The translations under genes and the position numbers were made by a program. Positions 52,203 to 62,800 of a stretch of DNA of 64,000 nt are shown here, in pieces. The DNA comes from Eubacterium sp. Its GTDB lineage: Bacteria > Bacillota > Clostridia > Lachnospirales > Lachnospiraceae. Location: positions 1 to 64,000 of the forward strand of contig JAILAR010000106.1 of the NCBI GenBank assembly GCA_024681515.1, read 5' to 3'. Below the pieces are notes generated by a model. It worked only from the letters and a program-made list of their open reading frames with translations, was not told the origin of the DNA and made no database searches. Positions within the stretch are counted from its first letter, which is position 1; each line of letters starts with the position of its first letter.

Positions 52203-53858
52203 ATGAGAAGTTTCAGTTTTCACGCAAAGACCATCGGCAAGGAACGTTACCTGACCTATATCATGGGTGAGGGAATGGAGCTTGACGAGGATACACTGGA
52301 TTTCATGGAGGAACAGGATCCGTTGGAACTGGTGCATGTGATCTTCGAACAGGACGAGGATTACGATTATCTGACCTATGACATTTCCGGGCTGGTATCC
52401 TTGGAGAAGTTCACCTCCGGCGTGGTAAACAAGGAAACGGTATTGAAGATCCTGCGGAATATTGCTCTGGGACTGATCAGCTGCAAGGAGCAGGCGCTGC
52501 ATCTGGCATACATTCTCCTTCACAAGGGGTTCATGTATATCGATCAGGATACGATGAAGATGCAGTTCATCTGCCTTCCGGTAGAAGGAGAAGCAGCGGT
52601 ATCCGTTGAGTTTAAGGGATTCGTCCGTCAGCTGATCGCTAATTTCAAATATGATATCAACGGAGATCTGACTTATGTCGGAACACTGCTGGCGTTCATT
52701 AACGGCGACAACTTTAATCTTCGGAATCTCATCGGTCTTACGGAAGCGCTGATGGAGGATGACGGGATCGAATATGATGAGGCGGAAAGCATTTCCACGG
52801 AGGAAGGCGAGATCTTAAACAGCTCGGTTCCGGAACCGGAGGAGAAGGATATCTCCAGCTTCATGGATGGTCTTGCCGGAGAAGGCGAGGCTCTGCCGGA
52901 GATCGGTGACGATGAGGATGAAACGGCACCGGAGGATGAGGTAGAGCTGGAAGAGGCGATGGCAGAGGAAGCTGAGGCGGAAGAAGATGTGACAGAGGAA
53001 GCTGAGGCAGAGGAATCTGAAACAGAAGAAGCTGAGGCGGAGGAAGCTAAGGCAGAAGAAGCTGAAACGGAGGAAGCTGAGGCAGAGGAAACTCAGGCAG
53101 AGGAAGTTGAGACAGAAGAAGCTGAATCTGATAAGGCTGAAGAAGTAAAGAACGAAGAACCGGAGAATTCTGAAGAAGAGAAAGAGGAAGAGGAGCCGAA
53201 TCTCGAGGAGCTGGCTGAAAAGGCAAAGCGTCTGGCTGAAGAAGCAAAGCTTGCCACACGTGGAGCAAGACAGATCGGCGGAAAGAATATTAAGGTCAGC
53301 CGCGCTGCTCTGATCCAGAATGCGGCAGCACAGGAAGCTGAGATCGTTCAGGAAACCGGTGATACAGACAGCACGGATCTTCTGAGAGGAGAGGGAGCAG
53401 AGGCGATAAATGCTTCAAAGGATGTGAAAGAAGTATCACGTTCTTCTAAGAACAAGAAGGATAAGAAGAATGTCGTAACCGAAGAGATCCCTGAGAAGAA
53501 GGAAGAGGAAGAGGCTGAGAAGCCGGCACCGGCACCTGCTAAGACAGATACATCTACATTAAAGATCAATCCGTACCTGCTTCGTGTGAATACGAAGGAG
53601 AGGACCATGATCACGAAGAACATCTTCAAGATCGGGAAGGCAAACCGTGGTGTTGATTACTCGGTAAGCGGAAATGGGGCAATCTCCAGACAGCATGCCA
53701 TTATCACCAAGAAGGATGACGGATACTATATCAAAGATAACAAGTCTACGAATCATACCTACGTAAATGATCGGGAACTGGCAGACGGAGAAGAGGTACT
53801 CCTGACCAACAATTCCGTGATCAGCTTAGGTAACGAGGAATTTATGTTTAAATACTGA
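52203..53858 (+). CDS. DUF6382-like protein with C-terminal FHA domain (reader 1)
   Basis: Residues 1-175 of the 551 form an uncharacterised globular domain (YLTYIMGEGMELDEDTLDFM, HLAYILLHKGFMYID) that I associate with DUF6382, often joined to FHA domains. Residues ~240-345 are an acidic repeat region built from EAEAEEAETEEA units. The last ~90 residues are a complete FHA domain: KNIFKIGKANRGVDYSVSGN, then GAISRQHAIITKKDDGYYIK with the Ser-Arg-x-His core, and NKSTNHTYVND. FHA domains bind phosphothreonine. It begins the FHA-FHA-PP2C-kinase cluster, so the kinase at 56853 is the likely source of its ligand. Confidence 0.85.
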   Translation: MRSFSFHAKTIGKERYLTYIMGEGMELDEDTLDFMEEQDPLELVHVIFEQDEDYDYLTYDISGLVSLEKFTSGVVNKETVLKILRNIALGLISCKEQALHLAYILLHKGFMYIDQDTMKMQFICLPVEGEAAVSVEFKGFVRQLIANFKYDINGDLTYVGTLLAFINGDNFNLRNLIGLTEALMEDDGIEYDEAESISTEEGEILNSSVPEPEEKDISSFMDGLAGEGEALPEIGDDEDETAPEDEVELEEAMAEEAEAEEDVTEEAEAEESETEEAEAEEAKAEEAETEEAEAEETQAEEVETEEAESDKAEEVKNEEPENSEEEKEEEEPNLEELAEKAKRLAEEAKLATRGARQIGGKNIKVSRAALIQNAAAQEAEIVQETGDTDSTDLLRGEGAEAINASKDVKEVSRSSKNKKDKKNVVTEEIPEKKEEEEAEKPAPAPAKTDTSTLKINPYLLRVNTKERTMITKNIFKIGKANRGVDYSVSGNGAISRQHAIITKKDDGYYIKDNKSTNHTYVNDRELADGEEVLLTNNSVISLGNEEFMFKY

Positions 53859-53864
53859 TGCTGA

Positions 53865-53891
53865 CTCGACGACCACGAAGTGCTCGGAGAG
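53865..53891 (+). other. Tandem-G.A hairpin between the FHA genes
   Basis: CTC / GA / CGACCAC / GAA loop / GTGCTCG / GA / GAG, with one C.C mismatch. It is another helix-G.A/G.A-helix hairpin, unrelated in sequence to the neighbouring families but with the same architecture. It lies 6 nt after the stop codon at 53858. Confidence 0.5.
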
Positions 53892-53946
53892 ACGCATGGC
53901 GAAATATACAAGCAATACAATGAGATAGAATTGGGGGATGTGTAGC

Positions 53947-55983
53947 ATGAAAAAGTATGGGATCATAATTGACAAGATGGAAGGATACCAGACACTTCGG
54001 TATCAGCTGCAGGGAATGGATGTATTTGATGATCGTGCGGCAGACCGCGCGAGAAATACGCCGGTTATCGGATTAATGCAGCTGCAGTACATCGATGCCG
54101 GTGGACGGCGGGAATTGATGGCAAATGTGCCGGATTTCCCGACACTGAATGCGCTTATTCAGAAGCCGCTTAAGAAACAGGAAGTGCTCACCTTCCTGAA
54201 AAATCTGTCGATTACATTTTCAGCAGGATCCCAGGGACTTCCGGTGGGTTATATCGTTAAGAACGATGAGTATATTTTCGTGAATCCCCAGAACTTGCAG
54301 ACCATCTGCATGTATGCGCCCATTAAACAGAACACGATGGACATTTCCGAGATTCCCTCGTTCTTCAGGGATCTTGTCGCAAAGATGAAGTTCGATGAGA
54401 TGGATCGTGATAATTATGTTGCACGGCTGTTCAATGAGATCAACGCATTCCAGTTTAGTCTGGAGCGTTTCCAGGCTCTTATAAACGAAATGCTTGTTAC
54501 AGCGGTAGCAGATGCAACTACCGGAAAAGTGAATCGCATGGAAGTTATGCGAAATCGGGCAGGAGGCCAGATGCCGCCACAGGGAATGGCGATGCCACCG
54601 CAGGGAATGCCGATGCCACCGCAGGGAGCCCAGATGCCGCCGCAGGGAATGCCGGTGTCGCCGCAGGGAATGCCGGTGTCGCCGCAGGGAATGCCGATGC
54701 CACCGCAGGGAGGCCAGATGCCGCCGCAGGGTATGCCGATGCCGCCGCAGGGAGGCCAGATGCCGCCGCAGGGAATGCCGATGGCACCGCAGGGAGGTCA
54801 GATGCCGCCACAGGGCATGCCAAAAGCGCCTGAAATGCCGAAGGCACCTGAAGCACCGAAGACACCTGAAATGCCGAAGGCACCGGAAGCGCCGAAGGCA
54901 CCTGAAATGCCGAAAGCACCGGAAGCGCCGAAGGCGCCGGTAATGAATGAAATCCCGCAGGCGCCGAAGGCCCCTGAAATGCCGAAGGCCCCTGAAATGC
55001 CGAAGGCCCCGGAAGCGCCGAAAGCTCCGGTTATGAATGAAATTCCGCAGGCCCCGAAGGCACCTGAAATGCCGAAAGCACCTGAAATGCTGAAGGCCCC
55101 TGAAATGCCGAAGGCCCCGGAAGCGCCGAAGGCGCCGGTAATGAATGAAATCCCGCAGGCGCCGAAGGCACCGGAAATGCCGAAGGCACCTGAAATGCCG
55201 AAGGCACCTGAAATGCCGAAAGCGCCGGAAGTGCCGGTTATGAATGAAATCCCGCAGGCTCCGAAGGCACCTGAGATGCCGAAAGCACCTGAAACGCCGA
55301 AAGCCCCGGAGATGCCGAAGGCACCGGAAATGCCGAAGGCGCCTGAGATGCCGAAAGCACCTGAAATGCCGGCAGCTATGAAGAATCCGACCAGCGAGTT
55401 GGTTTCGTCTGCTGAACTGGATCTCGGCTCTATGATGGGTGGCGCGCCCGCAACGCCGAAGGCACCTGAAATGCCGAAGGCACCTGAAATGCCGAAAGCA
55501 CCTGAAATGCCGAAGGCACCTGAAATGCCGAAGGCACCTGAAATGCCGAAGGCACCTGAGATGCCGAAGGCACCTGAGATGCCGAAGGTACCTGAAACGC
55601 CGAAGGCACCGGAAGCACCGAAGAACCCCGCGGCACCGACTGCTCCGGCAGCACCTGCCGCTCCGCAACCGAGCCCGCTTCAGCCGAACTTTGTTCGAAA
55701 GAGTACCGGTGAGCGGATCATCTTCACGAAGGACAAATTCACCATCGGAAAATCGAAGGTTTCTGCAGATTATTCCATCGAGAATAATTCGGCCATCAGC
55801 CGGACACATGTAGAGATCATCAAGAAGAACGGTGTGAATTACATGAAGGATCTGGGCTCTACCAACGGAACATTTGTGGACGGAAAGAGATTGGCACCGA
55901 ATGAAGAAGTCCTCCTGAAGAACGGACTTGTAGTCCGGATGGGAGACGAGGAATTTGTATTCCATCTCAGAGTAGAGGACTGA
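53947..55983 (+). CDS. DUF6382-like protein with long Pro-rich repeats and FHA domain (reader 2)
   Basis: The ATG at 53947 (8 nt behind GGGGGAT) is preferred to the track GTG three codons earlier. Residues 1-200 of the 678 form a domain distantly like the N-terminus of the previous protein (LRYQLQGMDVFDDRAADRAR). Two repeat blocks follow: about 15 units of MPPQGMPMPPQGGQ, then over 200 residues of MPKAPE/APKAPVMNEIPQ. They should form a long, stiff Pro-rich tether. The C-terminal FHA domain is intact: KDKFTIGKSKVSADYSIE, AISRTHVEIIKKNGVNYMKD, STNGTFVDGKRL. It probably carries the reader away from its attachment point. Cytosolic. Confidence 0.85.
   Translation: MKKYGIIIDKMEGYQTLRYQLQGMDVFDDRAADRARNTPVIGLMQLQYIDAGGRRELMANVPDFPTLNALIQKPLKKQEVLTFLKNLSITFSAGSQGLPVGYIVKNDEYIFVNPQNLQTICMYAPIKQNTMDISEIPSFFRDLVAKMKFDEMDRDNYVARLFNEINAFQFSLERFQALINEMLVTAVADATTGKVNRMEVMRNRAGGQMPPQGMAMPPQGMPMPPQGAQMPPQGMPVSPQGMPVSPQGMPMPPQGGQMPPQGMPMPPQGGQMPPQGMPMAPQGGQMPPQGMPKAPEMPKAPEAPKTPEMPKAPEAPKAPEMPKAPEAPKAPVMNEIPQAPKAPEMPKAPEMPKAPEAPKAPVMNEIPQAPKAPEMPKAPEMLKAPEMPKAPEAPKAPVMNEIPQAPKAPEMPKAPEMPKAPEMPKAPEVPVMNEIPQAPKAPEMPKAPETPKAPEMPKAPEMPKAPEMPKAPEMPAAMKNPTSELVSSAELDLGSMMGGAPATPKAPEMPKAPEMPKAPEMPKAPEMPKAPEMPKAPEMPKAPEMPKVPETPKAPEAPKNPAAPTAPAAPAAPQPSPLQPNFVRKSTGERIIFTKDKFTIGKSKVSADYSIENNSAISRTHVEIIKKNGVNYMKDLGSTNGTFVDGKRLAPNEEVLLKNGLVVRMGDEEFVFHLRVED
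54566..55640 (+). repeat. Coding repeats for Pro/Met/Ala/Lys/Glu tether
   Basis: First MPPQG units (24-30 bp period), then CCGAAGGCACCTGAAATG units of 18 bp interrupted by GTNATGAATGAAATCCCGCA blocks at near-regular intervals. A length-variable region is expected between strains. Confidence 0.9.
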
Positions 55984-56065
55984 TCCCGGCACTGTAGATC
56001 ATACGGATGATACGGTCGGAAAGCCGGATCGTATCTGAATCATCTGATAAAAGAGGAAGAGTAAA

Positions 56066-56839
56066 ATGGAGTTTCGTGCAACCTATAATACGGATATCGG
56101 TATCCGGAAGAATACGAACCAGGACTCGCTGGCACTCCGGATCATCGATTCTCCGGTGGGACAGATCGCTTTTGGCATCGTATGCGACGGAATGGGCGGT
56201 CTGGCCAAGGGCGAGCTTGCTTCCAAGGAAGTGATCGAGGCCTTCTGCGATTGGTTTGACCAGAGTTTCCAGAGAATGATCCTGAACGGCAGCTTTACCG
56301 TTGCCACGCTTCGGGGGGATTGGAATGACATCATTCAGGAACAGAATCAGAGACTCGGCCGTTATGGCGCTGAGAATAATCTGATGCTGGGAACTACGGT
56401 TTCTGCCATTTTGATGGTGAAGGATGAGTTTTATATCGTTCATGTCGGAGACAGCCGCGTTTACGAGATGTCGTCAGACGGTGTGCGTCAGCTCACAAAC
56501 GACCAGACCTTTGTGGCAAGAGAGATTGCCATGGGACGTATGACGCCGGAACAGGCGAAGACGGATCCGAGGCGGAGCGTGCTTTTGCAATGCGTTGGCG
56601 CATCCAAGGTTGTTGAACCGGATTTTGTAAAGGGGCATCTGAAGAAAGGCGCGGTCTATCTCCTTTGTTCGGACGGTTTCCGCCATCAGATTTCCGACGA
56701 GGAAATGGTTGAGAAGGTTGGACCGGAGGCCTGTGGCTCTGAGGAAGAGATGAAGTTCGGTTGTGTATATCTGACGGAGCTGGTGAAGAATCGGCGGGAA
56801 ACCGATAATATCACCGTGGCTTTGATCAAAACAATGTAG
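56066..56839 (+). CDS. PP2C-type Ser/Thr phosphatase
   Basis: This 257-aa phosphatase (Stp1/PrpC type) is metal-dependent. Motifs are IRKNTNQDSLAL, IVCDGMGGLAKGELAS with the metal-binding Asp, LGTTVSAILMVKDEFYIVHVGDSRVY, LTNDQTFVAREIAMGRMT and a terminal RRETDNITVALIK. It should remove phosphate from the Ser/Thr sites set by the kinase in the next gene, only 13 nt downstream. GAGGAAGAG precedes the ATG. The gene order FHA, FHA, PP2C, kinase indicates a single signalling operon. Confidence 0.95.
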   Translation: MEFRATYNTDIGIRKNTNQDSLALRIIDSPVGQIAFGIVCDGMGGLAKGELASKEVIEAFCDWFDQSFQRMILNGSFTVATLRGDWNDIIQEQNQRLGRYGAENNLMLGTTVSAILMVKDEFYIVHVGDSRVYEMSSDGVRQLTNDQTFVAREIAMGRMTPEQAKTDPRRSVLLQCVGASKVVEPDFVKGHLKKGAVYLLCSDGFRHQISDEEMVEKVGPEACGSEEEMKFGCVYLTELVKNRRETDNITVALIKTM

Positions 56840-56852
56840 TGGGGTTGCCGGA

Positions 56853-58976
56853 ATGACAAAAGAAGGTACCGTCCTGGACGGAAAATACGAAATACTGAAG
56901 GAGATCGGGCGCGGTGGTATGTCCATCGTATACCTCGCGCGCGATAACCGTCTGAATAAGCAGTGGGCTGTCAAGGAGATCAAGAACGACGGATCGAAGA
57001 GCACGCAGACACTGTTAAAGGGGTTGGAGCGAGAGGCAAACATCCTGAAGAATGTGGATCATCCCGTTCTTCCGCGTATTGTCGATATCATCAACAGTCG
57101 CGGAACGATCTATGTCGTTATGGACTTCATCGAAGGAACCAACCTGGGTGATGTTCTGAAGCAGGAAGGCGCACAGTCCCAGGAGGACGTGATCGAGTGG
57201 GGACGCGAACTGGCATCCGCACTGGATTATCTGCACTCCATGAATCCGCCGATCATTTACCGTGATATGAAGCCGGCCAATGTTATGCTGAAGCCGGAGG
57301 GCGGTGTGAAGCTGATCGACTTCGGTACGGCGAAGGAGTACACGATCGAGAGCAATGCGGATACGACAGCACTTGGTACCCGTGGATATGCGGCTCCGGA
57401 GCAGTTTGGTGATGCACAGGGACGCGGTATTTACAAAACCGATGCCCGGACTGACATTTATAATCTGGGTGCGACGCTGTACCACATGGTGACAGGTATG
57501 AATCCCTGCGAACCGCCGTATGAGATCAAGCCGATCCGTCAGTGGAACCAGGCACTGTCCACCGGTCTGGAACAGATCATTATGAAATGTACCCAGCCGA
57601 ATCCCGATGACCGTTATCAGTCCTGTTCGGAGCTTCTGTATGCGCTGGATCATTATACCGAGCTGGATGATTCCTATAAGAAGGCAAATAAGAAGAAGGT
57701 GATCCTGTTCGGCGTCAGCGCAGCCATGACCATCGCGGCGGCCATTACCGCCATTGTGGGCTACAACGGCATGAAGCGTGTCGAGCGCGAAAACTATTCT
57801 GCTTATATTGAGGAAGGAAATGATCTGAAGATCCAGCAGCGGTATCCGGAGGCGGCAGAGCAGTACAAGAAAGCCTTTGATCTGGATAGTGATGCGGCGG
57901 ATGCATATGTAAATTACATCAATCTGTATATAGACGCATCTAATGATCCGAATGTGACCGCGGCAAACGCTCTCAAGGTGGATGACGGACTTACAACCGT
58001 GGCAAACCGTGTGAGTAACAGCGATTCCAGCGCAAGCAAGAATGCGGAAGTTCTGTATCGCCTCGGACTCGCTTACTTTACAAAAGAGAATCCGGATTAT
58101 ACGGCGGCAGATAAATATTTCCGTATGGTACCGAGCGATGATCCGACCTACGGTGAGCTGGCCGGATATTACGAAGGAATCGCATTTATCCGCTCCGGAA
58201 GCGTTGAGAATGTGACAGAGCTGATGGCAAGAGTCAACAGCTTCGCGGATTATAACGTGAGTCATTTCTCGAATACGGATGAGCAGAAGTTCATCAATTA
58301 TCAGACGCTGGGCAGCATCTATGCGATGTATGTGACTACGGAAGGCGTGGCCGAGAAGGGCGAGCAGGTCATGAGCCAGGCTCTGGAAGACCTGGAAAGC
58401 TATGACGGTGACAACGCACTCCGGTACGAGTACGACTATTATAACGATCTCTCCGAGATCTATTTCCAACTGGCGAAGACATCGGAGGATGCAAATCAGA
58501 AGAATACCTATTACAATCTTGCGATCTCTGCCTGTCAGGAAGTGATCAGCCAGATCGAAGGACTTCTGGCGACGGGAACCGACAATGAAAAAATGGTCGG
58601 TTATCGAAAGTCCTACGAAGAGAAGATGTCCCGTATCGCGGAGATCTACGGCGCCGAGGAGAAGTTCACCGAGGCCTGTGAGACCTACGAGAAGGCAGAG
58701 GCAAAGCTGACAGAGCTGGCTGCAAGCAAGTCGGCTGCAAATGAGAATCTGGGCCGGATCTACACCAAGCATCTGGCGTATGTATATCAGGTATTTGCGG
58801 CTAAGAATCAGGATATTACAAAATGGTCGACACAGGATAAGAACACGATCCTTGCAATCTACAAGAACGGAAGCAAAGTGTCGGGCATTGAGAAGAATTC
58901 CAACTGGGTGAAACGTGTGGTAGATATGCAGGAACTTGAAAAATCCGGCAGCACAACTGAAGAGAAGGGAGAGTGA
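56853..58976 (+). CDS. Receptor-like Ser/Thr protein kinase (PknB/PrkC type) with TPR-like ectodomain
   Basis: The cytosolic kinase domain (residues 1-270 of 707) has GRGGMSIVYLARDNRLNKQ, the Lys in WAVKEIK, YRDMKPANVMLK as catalytic loop, LIDFGTAKEY as DFG and GTRGYAAPEQFGDA in the activation segment. A single membrane helix follows (VILFGVSAAMTIAAAITAIVG, residues ~286-306). The rest is helical and repetitive (YPEAAEQYKKAFDLDSDAAD), like TPR units, and contains no PASTA domains. It is therefore not a muropeptide-sensing PrkC. Orientation puts the TPR region outside. The stop overlaps the next gene's upstream GTG, so the two are coupled. Confidence 0.93.
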   Translation: MTKEGTVLDGKYEILKEIGRGGMSIVYLARDNRLNKQWAVKEIKNDGSKSTQTLLKGLEREANILKNVDHPVLPRIVDIINSRGTIYVVMDFIEGTNLGDVLKQEGAQSQEDVIEWGRELASALDYLHSMNPPIIYRDMKPANVMLKPEGGVKLIDFGTAKEYTIESNADTTALGTRGYAAPEQFGDAQGRGIYKTDARTDIYNLGATLYHMVTGMNPCEPPYEIKPIRQWNQALSTGLEQIIMKCTQPNPDDRYQSCSELLYALDHYTELDDSYKKANKKKVILFGVSAAMTIAAAITAIVGYNGMKRVERENYSAYIEEGNDLKIQQRYPEAAEQYKKAFDLDSDAADAYVNYINLYIDASNDPNVTAANALKVDDGLTTVANRVSNSDSSASKNAEVLYRLGLAYFTKENPDYTAADKYFRMVPSDDPTYGELAGYYEGIAFIRSGSVENVTELMARVNSFADYNVSHFSNTDEQKFINYQTLGSIYAMYVTTEGVAEKGEQVMSQALEDLESYDGDNALRYEYDYYNDLSEIYFQLAKTSEDANQKNTYYNLAISACQEVISQIEGLLATGTDNEKMVGYRKSYEEKMSRIAEIYGAEEKFTEACETYEKAEAKLTELAASKSAANENLGRIYTKHLAYVYQVFAAKNQDITKWSTQDKNTILAIYKNGSKVSGIEKNSNWVKRVVDMQELEKSGSTTEEKGE

Positions 58977-58981
58977 TCGGT

Positions 58982-59731
58982 ATGGGTATGTATCGTACAT
59001 TATTTATGGTCGGCCTCATCCTGGCGATCGCATTCCTGATCGCAACGATCGTTCTCTTCTTTGTTCTGAAGATTCCGAAAGCGATCGGCGTTGTTACAGG
59101 ACGGACCCAGAGGAAAGCCATCGAGGAGATCCGCGAGGGCGGATATGAGGCAAGATCCAAGAAAGAAGCAATCAAGAGTTCCGGAAAGCGGATCCATGTA
59201 CGTGATGTGGAAATGGATACGGGGGCGTTGCATAAGGGTGCAACCAGCGGCGGTCTGAAAGCCGATAAATCCGTAAAGATCGTGAATATCGCAACAAAAG
59301 CGGAAGAGAAGAGTGTCTTTACTTCGGAGGCTGCACAAAACAGCCGTCCGAACCGGGATCGAAGCAAGGCATACGAAGAAACCGAGGTGCTGGACTTCAC
59401 GGCCACCATCAAGAATCCGAATGCAAAGCCGGAATCCGATGAGACCGAGGTGCTCGGACACGAAGGAGCTGCCGTGGACGATGATTCAACGGATGTACTT
59501 CCGGGCATCGAACCGGCGGAAATGAAAGACTTTGACAGTGAAGAGGCAACGGATGTACTGAACATCACGCCCAATGTTCCGGGGGAGGATGAGATCGTCG
59601 GCCGGTACAGTGCGGAGGAGACCGCGGTACTTCGGAGCATGCATGTGACGACGGAAGAAGAACAGTCCGACATGCGGGATATCAAGGTGCTTTACAAGGA
59701 GACAGTGGTTCATACGGATGAAACGTTGTAA
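58982..59731 (+). CDS. Membrane protein with five T-x-V-L motifs, probable FHA-docking substrate
   Basis: The start at ATG 58982 is 8 nt after AAGGGAGAG; the track GTG overlaps the kinase stop. The 249-aa protein has a single N-terminal membrane helix (VGLILAIAFLIATIVLFFVL) followed by a disordered, charged tail. Five short motifs of the same kind lie in the tail: EETEVLDF, DETEVLGH, DSTDVLPG, EATDVLNI and EETAVLRS. Each has an acidic neighbour, Thr, and Leu at +3, which is the kind of site FHA domains read when Thr is phosphorylated (pT-x-x-L/I/D). Next to a kinase, a phosphatase and two FHA proteins this is a strong candidate for their membrane docking partner. This is an inference. Confidence 0.7.
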   Translation: MGMYRTLFMVGLILAIAFLIATIVLFFVLKIPKAIGVVTGRTQRKAIEEIREGGYEARSKKEAIKSSGKRIHVRDVEMDTGALHKGATSGGLKADKSVKIVNIATKAEEKSVFTSEAAQNSRPNRDRSKAYEETEVLDFTATIKNPNAKPESDETEVLGHEGAAVDDDSTDVLPGIEPAEMKDFDSEEATDVLNITPNVPGEDEIVGRYSAEETAVLRSMHVTTEEEQSDMRDIKVLYKETVVHTDETL

Positions 59732-59859
59732 CGAGTGACATCGAAAGACAATGATCGAATGAAACATGAGATTCGGATCGAATCTCGAAAGAGGACTTCA
59801 AGGACGGGCCGAAAGAGAGTTATGAAAACGTCAGGTTTACTGATGAAAGGATGGGAACT

Positions 59860-62800
59860 ATGGAAAAAAGAGCAAGAGGGAAAGGGCATATCGCAAGGCG
59901 CGTGACTGCATTTTTGCTCGCAGTGGCTATGGTGTTCAGTGTGGTATATCTGAACGGCCGGAAAGAGGTGTCCGAAGCGGAGATCGCGATCACGGATGAT
60001 AACTTTCTGGAGCAGTTTAAGGATGAACTGATCTCTCCCACGGGAGTGGCGAATATGATGGTTTTGTTACCTGCGACTCCTTCTTTAACCAATCCGGTAA
60101 ATTTAAGTCTGAAACTTCCGGAGCCGGGGGAGAATTATGCGTGGTATAAACAGGGAGAGGAACCCTCCGCTTCCGCTGATGTGCTCACCGAGGGAACCCG
60201 CGTGACGCGCATAACCAGTGATGAAGGACATGTTATTCTTTATCATGTTGTTCCCGGGGTGGCACCGGCAGCGGATGATGATCCGGAAACTCCCGATGTG
60301 GATGAAACCGTCGGAGTCAATGCCGTGGCTGAAAAGGTAAGGGAACTCTACTTTTCAACTTTGCAGGTGCGGGAGATGAAAGATTCTGCCGCCGTGGAAA
60401 ACGGTAAGATCGAGTGGAAGAATTGGTCGTTTGAGGAGAATAGAACAGAGGGTGTCCAGAATCCCGGTACGCCTGATGAAGCTCCGGTTGTGAGTTATTA
60501 TTATGGTTCTGCTCTGTATGCATACGACACCGGGGATGTAGATACCGAAAAAACCGATGCAGATATCACCGAATGGAAAAGCCGGAGTGAGATTCAGACT
60601 GCAGTCAATCAGGCCGGGAATGCATATGACGGGGATTACAGGATCTATAAAAAGGTCGTATTGCCGGATACAGCCAATACGGTATGGATGTTCAGCTCTG
60701 CGAAGTTTAACCGTGACTTCTACATGAATATCACGGACGTGTCCATTTCCGCAGATGGTGAAAGCGGATCCTATGATTCTTCCTCAAAAGCACTGTCCAT
60801 CGATAAGGTGGCACCGAAGGCGGATGTGGAGATCGCATTTACGACGACGGATGATACGTTATCATCCATCAAGGCAGTGAATGATGCGGATTCGACCGAG
60901 GAATATACGGCCGCTGCCGGTGAGACGACTGTTACGATCACCGGAGATGAAGCAAATGAAGGCCTGACCAAGAACTTTACGATCACCGTTGAATGCACCG
61001 GTAAGAAAACGGAGACCTATACGGCTTCCATCACTTACGTTGTTGCGAAACCGAAGATCGAGAACGTCCGTGTTGCGATCCAGGGTGTGGATGCGGCAAA
61101 GGCGTCAGACGACAAGTACTATATCAATAAAGATGACAATGATGTAAAGATCAAAGCAGATGTAAAGGTAGAGGGACAGAATGTAAATCTTTCCTCCATC
61201 GAGCTGCAGGATGCCACCAGCGGTGACGTGCTTGCAACGAAGACGGTAGGCGGCACGGAGGCACATCCGGAATTCCTGATCCCGGGAGATCTGCCGAGCG
61301 GACTTCCTGTTGGTGACAGCAGTTATAAAATCTGCGTAAAGACGGATAAGCAGGGTGAGATCCTTTCGGATGCCATTGACATCTTCTACGATGTGGCGAT
61401 CCCGACCTATGGAACCGTAGAAGCAAGCCAGACGGCAAAGGGTGTGGACTATGATCAGACCTCCGATACAGACGGAGTCTTCCCGGATCTCTTTACCACG
61501 AAACAGCCGATCACAATGGTAACCACCGTTGTAGATAAGACCAATCCGGTCACCCCGCAGAGTGGTGTGAGCTATGTAAAGCTCTTTATCGGTGAGGATG
61601 CAAATAATCTGACGGTTGAAGAAGCGGTCAGCTTTGACAATACCCTCGGAACGGCAACGTCGACCATCCCGGCGGATCATCTGAGCAATTATCAGGGCAA
61701 GACCGTATATGCAAAGTTTATCGCTTATGATTATGCCGGAAACCCGGCAGAGCAGCTGCTGACACTGACTTTCAGCGAAGATGAGGTTCATATCACAAAA
61801 GAATTTGTGGAACCGGAGACCCAGCTGAATAATGAGGATGCGACAAATGTAGGAGCGTTCTCCGTAAAGTACACACTGGTTACCGATATGCCGCTTTATA
61901 AGGCTACCTTTGATGCAAAGGAAGACGGTACATCACTGACACAGCAGGTTTATTCCCAGACGGATCCCGAGCTGACTGCAAAGAGCTATGCGGACGGTTT
62001 TTATACCTATGAGATCACTGTTCCGATCTCCCGGACGACATCTGTGGAGTATACGGATCTGATCCTGGCAGCAGAGACGGTGATGGGAGCAACCTCCCAG
62101 AATCAGATTCAGGCGATCCGGATCGATCTGATCGGCGGTGAGTTTGCCTTTGCGGATCCGGAGATCGAGAATCGGATCGCAAACGGTGAGTATTTCCATG
62201 ATCTGGTACTCAAAGTGAACTTCTCCGAGCAGAAGACGGATGACACAAACCCGAACGAATATCGGAGCGGATTCTTCAAGAAATATGACCGTTCCATTCC
62301 GCCGGCAGAAATGAAGGGTATCGAGGAGGTTACCTCCTATGTGCTGGCAGATGATCAGATGACCGGTATGGCGGCGCTTCAGATCAGTTCTTCTACGGAT
62401 AAGGCCGGAACGGAAGTTTCGTTCAATCTGTATGACAAGGTAGGAAATGTAGCGACCTTCGGACCGATCATGATCCACGTGGATGGTTCTCTTCCGAAGA
62501 CCAAGGATATGAAAGCGGTTTCCGGTTCGTATGTTGTTACGGAAGGCGCAAAGGGCAACAAGCGTCTGCTCCCCGGAGATCCGATCCTGTCCTTCACGAC
62601 AACGGATAATATCCAGGTAGTAAAGGTAGATGCGACCATCGCAAAGCCGGATAAGAGCAAAGCAGACATTGCTTCCTTCCTGACGGACTGCAATCTTCCG
62701 GCAACCAAGCTGAGCCAGCTGCTGGGTGAGAAAGCGGCAGACGGAACATACAAACTGACACTGGACATCTATGATCAGATGATCCTGGACAATCTTTCCA

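Noticed and set aside
54220-55992. Antisense Arg/His/Phe-rich ORF (590 aa, minus strand)
   Set aside because: Reverse reading of the MPPQG/MPKAPE repeats; the FHA domain proves the plus strand.
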